A stretch of 41,432 nt of DNA from Nitrospirota bacterium. Its GTDB lineage: Bacteria; Nitrospirota; Thermodesulfovibrionia; UBA6902; DSMQ01. Positions 34,883 to 41,432 of the stretch are shown piece after piece. The notes under the pieces are model-generated. The model was not told where the DNA came from. It was given only the letters and a program-made list of their open reading frames with translations, and made no database searches. The DNA is taken from contig JACQXF010000028.1 in assembly GCA_016208855.1 (NCBI GenBank), positions 1 through 41,432 on the forward strand, in the 5' to 3' direction. The position numbers and the translations under genes were made by a program. Each line of letters begins with the position of its first letter. Position 1 is the first letter of the stretch.

Positions 34883-35901
34883 AGGTTACATATAAAAATG
34901 CCGGTGTGGATATCAGCGAAGGAGACAGGTTAGTAGACATCATAAAACCAATGGCACGCTCTACATTTAAAAAGGGTGTTTTGCAGGAACTCGGATCTTT
35001 CGGCGCATTTTTTAAACTCTCTAAATATAAAAAGCCGGTTCTGGTAAGCAGCACCGACGGGGTCGGCACCAAATTAAAGATCGCATTTATGACAGGCAGG
35101 CATGATACGGTGGGCATTGACCTTGTCGCAATGTGTGTTAACGATGTGCTTACAAGCGGCGCTGAGCCCTTATTTTTTCTTGATTACTTTGCAACAGGCA
35201 AGCTCTCTGCAGGCAAGGCAGCAGGTGTAATTAAAGGAATTGCCGATGGATGCAAGACAGCAGGCTGTTCCCTTATCGGAGGGGAGACTGCGGAGATGCC
35301 CGGGTTTTACAAGGAAGGAGAATATGACCTCGCAGGCTTCTCTGTGGGGGTATTGGAGGAGAATAAAATCATAGACGGCTCAAGGATTAAGCCCGGAGAT
35401 GTTATTATCGGGGCCGCTTCAAGCGGACTGCACAGCAACGGATACTCCCTTGCAAGAAAGCTTTTTTTTGATATAAAGAAATATAAGGCGAATAAATTTA
35501 TTAAAGAGCTTGGCTGCACAATAGGAGAGGAGCTTCTTAAGCCTACGAGGATTTATGTAAAGAGCATCCTAAGTTTATTGAAGTCTGTAAATGTTAAAGG
35601 CATGGCGCATATTACAGGAGGAGGCCTTACAGAGAATCTTCCGCGTATCTTTCCTGAAGGAATTCAGGCTGCCATAAAGAAGGGAAGCTGGGATATCCCG
35701 CGCATCTTTAGCATTATTCAGGAAATGGGGAATGTTTCAGAGAAAGAGATGTTCAGGACATTTAACATGGGCATTGGATTTGTTGTAGTGGTTAAAAAAA
35801 CAGATGCTAACAATACCCTTAAGAAGCTTAAAAGTTTGGGAGAGAAGCCGTTTATAATAGGCAGTATTGAAAAAGGCAATAACGGGGTTCGCTATATCTA
35901 A
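34879..35901 (+). CDS. purM: Phosphoribosylformylglycinamidine cyclo-ligase
   Basis: STDGVGTKLKIA, GGETAEMPGFY, SSGLHSNGYSL. Confidence 0.96.
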   Translation: MKVTYKNAGVDISEGDRLVDIIKPMARSTFKKGVLQELGSFGAFFKLSKYKKPVLVSSTDGVGTKLKIAFMTGRHDTVGIDLVAMCVNDVLTSGAEPLFFLDYFATGKLSAGKAAGVIKGIADGCKTAGCSLIGGETAEMPGFYKEGEYDLAGFSVGVLEENKIIDGSRIKPGDVIIGAASSGLHSNGYSLARKLFFDIKKYKANKFIKELGCTIGEELLKPTRIYVKSILSLLKSVNVKGMAHITGGGLTENLPRIFPEGIQAAIKKGSWDIPRIFSIIQEMGNVSEKEMFRTFNMGIGFVVVVKKTDANNTLKKLKSLGEKPFIIGSIEKGNNGVRYI

Positions 35902-35929
35902 CCAGCCTTAATCTCTTTTTAAAGCCGTC

Positions 35930-36787
35930 ATGATTAACAATTCCGATTTCTTTTACAAAGTCACCATTGGAGTGCATCCTGAGAATGCAGAAACTGTTTC
36001 GTCTATGCTTTTTGACCTTGGCTGTAACTGCATAGAGGAAAAAGAAAAGGAGCTTATCTCCTATTTTCCTTCAGAGACGGATACTGCCGGCATAGAAGAG
36101 GCCATGAGGGAGACTCAACAGGGGTTAAGCAGCGCAGGCCTGTTTTCTGAGATACCGTATACCATTGAAGAGATTGCTTCTGTAGATTGGAATGAGACAT
36201 GGAAGAAAGGCATTGAGCCTGTTCCGGTTGGGAAAAGGCTTATAATGCTTGCTTCGTGGCATAGTTATGACGGTGAAAGAGAGAGGGTAATAATTGATCC
36301 CGGAATGGCATTTGGCACAGGGCATCACCCAAGCACGAAACTATGTCTTGATGAACTTGAATCGTTTAAGAATCCTGAAAAAGAGTGTTTGCTGGATTTA
36401 GGGGCCGGCTCAGGGATACTTGCCATTTCAGCTTCAAAGCTTGGTTTTAAAAGGGTAACGGCTGTTGACAACGACCCTGTTGCTATAGAGGCTGTAAAGG
36501 AAAATGCTATAAAAAATAATATACGGAATATTGCGGTTGTCTATCCTGACATAAGGGCAGTTAGTGGTTTGTTTTCTGTAATTGTTGCAAACCTCACCTC
36601 AGAGACCATAAAGGATATACTTGACGACCTCTTTATGAGAATGGATAAGAACGGGAAAGTGATATTGTCAGGAATTCTTCAATGGCAGGCTGAGGATTTA
36701 ATAAGACAGATAAAAAGCAAGGGCATAAAAAATATCAAAACAACATTGTTAGACGGATGGGTCAGTATATGTTTCGGCGGCAGGTGA
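35930..36787 (+). CDS. prmA: Ribosomal protein L11 methyltransferase
   Basis: DPGMAFGTGHHPSTKLCL, LLDLGAGSGILAI, NLTSETI. Confidence 0.93.
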   Translation: MINNSDFFYKVTIGVHPENAETVSSMLFDLGCNCIEEKEKELISYFPSETDTAGIEEAMRETQQGLSSAGLFSEIPYTIEEIASVDWNETWKKGIEPVPVGKRLIMLASWHSYDGERERVIIDPGMAFGTGHHPSTKLCLDELESFKNPEKECLLDLGAGSGILAISASKLGFKRVTAVDNDPVAIEAVKENAIKNNIRNIAVVYPDIRAVSGLFSVIVANLTSETIKDILDDLFMRMDKNGKVILSGILQWQAEDLIRQIKSKGIKNIKTTLLDGWVSICFGGR

Positions 36788-36899
36788 TTCAGCTTACAGT
36801 GCCAAGCGTAGCTTTGATTTTTCTTGAAAAGCCATACAGTATTTAATTATAATCATTGCGTAAAAATTGCAGTTGAAAGATAAGAAATTTGTTGATATT

Positions 36900-36970
36900 T
36901 GGGGAGTCGTCCAATGGCAGGACGGCAGACTCTGGATCTGCTTATAGGGGTTCGAATCCTCTCTCCCCAG
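36900..36970 (+). tRNA. tRNA-Gln (CTG)
   Basis: TGGGGAG/CTCCCCA acceptor, anticodon loop CTCTGGA, GGTTCGAATCC T arm. Confidence 0.93.
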
Positions 36971-37059
36971 TTTAAAGTATAGTAACGAGTTATCAGTGAC
37001 GAGTAGTAACAGGTCTTAAAATTTTTACTTTCTAACTTGTTACTTGTTACTGTCTTTAT

Positions 37060-37135
37060 GGTCCCATCGTCTAGAGGCCTAGGACGTGGCCCTCTCAAGG
37101 CTAAAACACGGGTTCGAATCCCGTTGGGACCACCA
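37060..37135 (+). tRNA. tRNA-Glu (CTC), CCA encoded
   Basis: GGTCCCA/TGGGACC acceptor, anticodon loop CTCTCAA, GGGTTCGAATCCCG. Confidence 0.93.
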
Positions 37136-37230
37136 TTAACTATAGTAAATAGTTAATGGTGAATGGTTAATAACAAAAAAATCTTTAGAAACGATTCACT
37201 AAATACTATTCACTTTTTAAGGAGAAAGAA

Positions 37231-38298
37231 ATGCCGAAGACATACAACATCGCAGTCATTCCCGGTGACGGCACAGGGCCTGAGGTTGTTGCAGAAGGGA
37301 TAAAGGTATTAAATGCCGTATCTCAGAAATATGGATTTAAGATTAATCTTAACTACTTTAACTTTGGCGGCGACAGATATTTAAAGACCGGCGAGACGCT
37401 TCCCGAAGGCGCAATTGAAGAGCTAAAAAAATACAATGCCATTTACCTTGGGGCAATAGGGCATCCTGACGTAAAGCCCGGGATATTAGAGAAGGGCATT
37501 CTCTTACGGCTCCGCTTTGAACTTGACCAGTATATTAATTTAAGGCCCGTAAAACTTTACCCGGGAGTTGAATGTCCGCTTAAGGATAAAGGGCCTGAGC
37601 ATATAGATTTCGTTGTTGTCAGGGAGAACACAGAAGGGCTTTATGCAGGCGCGGGAGGGGTGCTGAAGAAAGGCACGCCTGATGAAGTTGCGGTGCAGGA
37701 GTCAATTAATACAAGAAAAGGCGTTGAGCGCTGTATCCGTTATGCCTTTGAATATTGCAAAAAAAGGAATAAGGCAAAAAAGCTCACTCTATGCGGAAAG
37801 ACTAATGTCCTTACGTTTGCATTTGATTTATGGGAAAGGACGTTTTATGAAGTTGCAAAAAAATATTCTGACATAAAAGCAGACTATGCCCATGTGGATG
37901 CAATAACCATGTGGTTTGTAAAAAATCCTGAATGGTTTGATGTGATTGTGACAGATAATATGTTTGGAGACATTATCACTGACCTTGGCGCCATGATTCA
38001 GGGTGGCATGGGAATTGCCGCAGGAGGAAACATAAATCCGGAGGGCGTTTCCATGTTTGAGCCCATCGGAGGGTCAGCTCCAAAATATAAAGGCAAAAAT
38101 ATTATTAACCCCCTTGCTGCAATATGCGCCGGCGGCATGATGCTTGAGCATCTTGGAGAGGAAAAGGCAGGAGGATGCATTGAGCAGGCTGTTATGGAGG
38201 TTACCGGCAAACATATAAAAAGCCTTGCTGCAGGACAAATGGGCTATACGACTACCGAGGTAGGCGATCTCGTAGTGGATTATGTGAATAAATTATAG
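37231..38298 (+). CDS. Isocitrate/isopropylmalate dehydrogenase family (3-isopropylmalate dehydrogenase-like)
   Basis: [51 protein letters not shown]. Confidence 0.88.
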   Translation: MPKTYNIAVIPGDGTGPEVVAEGIKVLNAVSQKYGFKINLNYFNFGGDRYLKTGETLPEGAIEELKKYNAIYLGAIGHPDVKPGILEKGILLRLRFELDQYINLRPVKLYPGVECPLKDKGPEHIDFVVVRENTEGLYAGAGGVLKKGTPDEVAVQESINTRKGVERCIRYAFEYCKKRNKAKKLTLCGKTNVLTFAFDLWERTFYEVAKKYSDIKADYAHVDAITMWFVKNPEWFDVIVTDNMFGDIITDLGAMIQGGMGIAAGGNINPEGVSMFEPIGGSAPKYKGKNIINPLAAICAGGMMLEHLGEEKAGGCIEQAVMEVTGKHIKSLAAGQMGYTTTEVGDLVVDYVNKL

Positions 38299-38445
38299 AT
38301 TCTTTTTCATTTGAGGCAGACAGCGCAGCTGTTTATTATTCCCCTTTCAATAGTTACCCTCTTAAAACTTTTTTATTGTGAGGAAGCATCTTCCCCAGCG
38401 GTAATAACAATTGACTGATACTAAAACTAACTGTTACCTTAGGAT

Positions 38446-39543
38446 ATGAAAAAACAGAGATATGGACATATCAGCATCCCTCTCAAAAGGGTGCATGTGG
38501 AGCTCACCAATGTCTGTGAATTCAATTGCGTATTCTGCCCCAAGTCTGAAATGAAAAGGCAGTATGGCTATATGAAGACAGACTTTGCAAAGAATATAAT
38601 TACCGAGCTTACTGCCAATAATATATGCGAAAAGATTACATTCCACGTGATGGGCGAGCCCACGCTGCATCCTGATTTCTTTGAGATACTTGAGCATGCA
38701 AAGAAAGAAGGAGCCGACATAGGCCTTACAACAAACGGGGCCGGACTCGGAGGCAAGACAGGAAACCGTCTTCTTGATTACAGGTTTCATCAAATTGATA
38801 TCTCCTTACAGACGCCTGATGAGCAATCTTTTGCGCTAAGAAAGGCAGGCAGGCTCTCTTTTGAGTCCTATTTAAACGGAATACTGAGCTTTTTTTCGTC
38901 TTACCAGAGGCTTCACAATGATACGATCTTTAAATTCCGTTTTCTCAATACAAGGTTTCCTAAAAAAGAGATTGAGAAAAGAACCGGATTGCCAATTAGG
39001 GTAATATCCTCTACGGATGAATTACGGGAAACCTTCAGGTATTGGGCAGGCCGTATATACGATATGATCGGGGTGGGCGATAAAGGAAAAGAAGAGTCCT
39101 TAAAACGGATTAGCAGCCTTTCTGCTTACAGGTGGAATGTATGCGAGGTTTACCCTAATGTATTTTTTGAAACATACATATTAAACGACTGGGGTCATGC
39201 CTTTGATAAAGGGGCTATCCGTAATGGATGGGCAGGCTATTGTTTTGGCATGCAGGACCACTTTGCCATTCTTTATAACGGCGATGTTACGTTATGCTGC
39301 ATGGACTTTGACGGGCATACTGTGATAGGCAACCTCAATAAATCCTCTCTTAAAGAAGTGCTTTCCTCAGAATGGCTTGGCAGAATTTTGAATGGCTTCA
39401 GGAAGTTCAGGATAGTGCATCCATATTGCAAACGATGTTTAGGAAGCAGGACAGTTATTTCATGGCTTACAAAGCCGGTAATGTCAATAGCAGGGCTTAC
39501 ATTGCTTAAACCGCTTTTGTACAGGCACACAAAGCTTTATTAA
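38446..39543 (+). CDS. Radical SAM protein with SPASM-like C-terminal region
   Basis: CEFNCVFCPKSE (CxxxCxxC), TLCCMDFDGHTVIGNLNKSSLKEV, CKRC. Confidence 0.88.
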   Translation: MKKQRYGHISIPLKRVHVELTNVCEFNCVFCPKSEMKRQYGYMKTDFAKNIITELTANNICEKITFHVMGEPTLHPDFFEILEHAKKEGADIGLTTNGAGLGGKTGNRLLDYRFHQIDISLQTPDEQSFALRKAGRLSFESYLNGILSFFSSYQRLHNDTIFKFRFLNTRFPKKEIEKRTGLPIRVISSTDELRETFRYWAGRIYDMIGVGDKGKEESLKRISSLSAYRWNVCEVYPNVFFETYILNDWGHAFDKGAIRNGWAGYCFGMQDHFAILYNGDVTLCCMDFDGHTVIGNLNKSSLKEVLSSEWLGRILNGFRKFRIVHPYCKRCLGSRTVISWLTKPVMSIAGLTLLKPLLYRHTKLY

Positions 39544-39572
39544 TGGCGATGGAAATCCATAAAGTCAAACTA

Positions 39573-39600
39573 TTGACATCTTAAGCAGGTTTATTATATT
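39573..39600 (+). promoter_or_regulatory. Sigma-70-like promoter TTGACA-N16-TATATT
   Basis: -10 ends 7 nt before the ATG at 39608. Confidence 0.55.
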
Positions 39601-39607
39601 GTGATAC

Positions 39608-41026
39608 ATGCAACGCATTCTTGTTATTGATGACGATGATTCTGTAAGAGACCTTTTAGAATCGCTTCTTACAGAGAATGGTTTTGATGTTGCCACTGCC
39701 TCTAATGGCGAAAAAGGCATTGAGCTGCTGCAGCATGAGAAGTTCGATCTCTTCCTCGTTGACTTAATGATGCCCGGGATAGGCGGGCTGGATGTCCTGA
39801 AAGAGGCATCTTCACACAATATAACAATCCCATCTATTGTTGTTACTGCCTATGCTACCGTTAAAACAGCGGTAGAAGCAATGAAGCTCGGAGCTTTTGA
39901 CTATGTCACTAAACCTTTTATGGTTGAAGAACTTCTGATTGTTGTAAAGAGGGCGCTTAATGTTTCAAAACTGCAAAAAGAAAACATAATGCTTAAAAAA
40001 CAGCTGCAGAAGAAATATGATTTTCACAGGCTCATAGGCAGTTCGCCGCAGATGCAGAAAGTATATGAGATGATAGAGAAGATAGCAGACACTGACAGCA
40101 CAGTCCTTATCTCTGGTGAAAGCGGAACAGGCAAAGAGCTTGTAGCAAAGACAATCCACTACAACAGCTCAAGGTCGCAGAATGCCTTTGTTCCTCTAAA
40201 TTGCGCAGCCATACCAAAGGACCTTCTGGAGTCTGAACTGTTTGGCCATGAAAAAGGCGCCTTTACAGGTGCAGTTAATACCCGCATAGGCCGGTTTGAA
40301 CTCGCTACCGGAGGCACTATTTTCCTTGATGAGATAGGAGAGCTTCATCCGTCGCTTCAGGTAAAACTTCTGAGGGTGCTTCAGGAGAGGGAGTTTGAAA
40401 GGGTTGGCGGCACAAAAACCATTAAGGCCGATGTAAGGGTCCTCGCAGCGACCAATAAAGACCTTGAGAAGGCTACTCAGGACGGCTCTTTCAGGGAAGA
40501 CCTCTACTACAGACTCAATGTTATACCGCTTCAGATTCCTCCCCTCAGGGAAAGAAAGGAGGACATAGCGCTTTTAATAGAGCATTTCCTAAGTATATTT
40601 TCCAAGAAAAAGAAGCGCGAGCCCCTTAAGGTATCCGCTGAAGTAATGGGGTGCCTTCTTAACTATAACTGGCCTGGCAATGTCAGGGAACTTGAAAATC
40701 TTATAGAGAGGCTTGTTATTCTTACTGACGCCAATGTGATTAATGTCTCTGATCTGCCTGACAGGTTTTTTCAGGCAAGAGACCCATTTATTGCTAAGAC
40801 TTTATCTCCGCTTTCTTCCGGAAAAGTGCTTTTGCCTGAAGGCGGCGTTGATTTAAATGATTTATTAAACGATATAGAGAAGAGCCTTATAAATCAGGCG
40901 ATGCAGAAGGCAGGCGGCGTAAAGAGCAGGGCTGCAAGCATCCTGGGGCTAAACAGGACAACCCTTATAGAGAAGCTCAAGAAAAAGGCTATCAGTATAT
41001 CAGCTTCAGAGACGAATCCTTCCTAA
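39608..41026 (+). CDS. Sigma-54-dependent response regulator (REC-AAA+-Fis HTH), no kinase adjacent within the window
   Basis: REC domain [63 protein letters not shown]. Confidence 0.93.
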   Translation: MQRILVIDDDDSVRDLLESLLTENGFDVATASNGEKGIELLQHEKFDLFLVDLMMPGIGGLDVLKEASSHNITIPSIVVTAYATVKTAVEAMKLGAFDYVTKPFMVEELLIVVKRALNVSKLQKENIMLKKQLQKKYDFHRLIGSSPQMQKVYEMIEKIADTDSTVLISGESGTGKELVAKTIHYNSSRSQNAFVPLNCAAIPKDLLESELFGHEKGAFTGAVNTRIGRFELATGGTIFLDEIGELHPSLQVKLLRVLQEREFERVGGTKTIKADVRVLAATNKDLEKATQDGSFREDLYYRLNVIPLQIPPLRERKEDIALLIEHFLSIFSKKKKREPLKVSAEVMGCLLNYNWPGNVRELENLIERLVILTDANVINVSDLPDRFFQARDPFIAKTLSPLSSGKVLLPEGGVDLNDLLNDIEKSLINQAMQKAGGVKSRAASILGLNRTTLIEKLKKKAISISASETNPS

Positions 41027-41276
41027 GCCCTGATTTGCATTCTTCAAAAGAATACTCCATCAAAGCGCTTGTAACAAATGCACATTTCCCAATAGTTGCT
41101 CCCGCAATTGTAAATAAAATATCATTTTCTTGGAGTATGGAACGCTTTAATACATTTTGATGGGTTGATTCGTTAATATAAGATAACTTACTCTTGTTTA
41201 TTCTTACACCATCGAAAGCTTCAGTTTTAATAAATGATATGCCATTTTTTTCAAAAGAACTCTGTACCTGGTGGGG
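40992..41276 (-). pseudogene. Fragment of type I restriction-modification specificity subunit (HsdS target-recognition domain)
   Basis: Manual minus-strand translation [94 protein letters not shown]; preceded by in-frame TGA and lacking the rest of the gene. Absent from the ORF track. Confidence 0.65.
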
Positions 41277-41329
41277 TCACCCATTAAAAGACCTCCTGTC
41301 AAGGGGAAAAGCGATCCCTATCGGGAATC

Positions 41330-41432
41330 TTAATCTTTTTCCTCTTTTTTAGTATTACAGTTTATGCATGATACTTCTTTCGCTCCCGTTATTTCTTTCG
41401 TACAGGTTACAGAATAATTTTTAAAACCATTC
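41330..41432 (-). CDS. 3' end of a minus-strand CDS with cysteine motif ...NGFKNYSVTCTKEITGAKEVSCINCNTKKEEKD*
   Basis: Open frame to window edge with CxxC, stop at 41330-41332. Confidence 0.4.
   Translation of the reverse strand, partial: NGFKNYSVTCTKEITGAKEVSCINCNTKKEEKD

Noticed and set aside
1-41432. CRISPR array, DGR or retron
   Set aside because: No regularly spaced identical direct repeats with unique spacers; no reverse transcriptase or Cas-like ORF seen.

Overview
The 41.4 kb window looks like a chromosomal segment from an anaerobic bacterium. A Nitrospirota- or deltaproteobacteria-like origin is an inference from gene style only. Main blocks: (1) 0.1-5.2 kb: beta-barrel protein, PhnD-like periplasmic binding protein, sensor histidine kinase and NtrC-type sigma-54 response regulator. 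(2) 5.2-18.7 kb: a large respiratory locus with two Tat-exported molybdopterin oxidoreductases of the TtrA/SrrA/ArrA-like type, two FeS beta subunits, a polyferredoxin, a TorD-like chaperone, a triheme cytochrome c, a porin-like barrel, and two PKD/FecR-domain secreted proteins. No NrfD/PsrC-type membrane anchor is visible. It is preceded by a near-consensus sigma-54 promoter, a helically phased direct repeat, and a 21-codon upstream ORF. (3) 18.8-26.1 kb: accessory genes (DUF4143-type ATPase, DsrE-like protein, secreted protein with its own sigma-54 promoter and palindromic upstream site, hexapeptide acyltransferase, GT2, VAO-type flavoprotein, exosortase-associated-type acyltransferase). (4) 26.1-41 kb: mostly housekeeping (nifS, nifU, mdh, ndk, fabG, acpP, fabF, rnc, purM, prmA, an IPMDH-like gene, radical SAM protein, second sigma-54 regulator, three tRNAs). 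(5) The right edge carries a decayed type I restriction hsdS fragment. Intergenic regions carry several interleaved palindromic repeat families, including a small hairpin with a conserved loop and inverted 'iterated-word' arms that use only three bases. One of these encodes a signal peptide.
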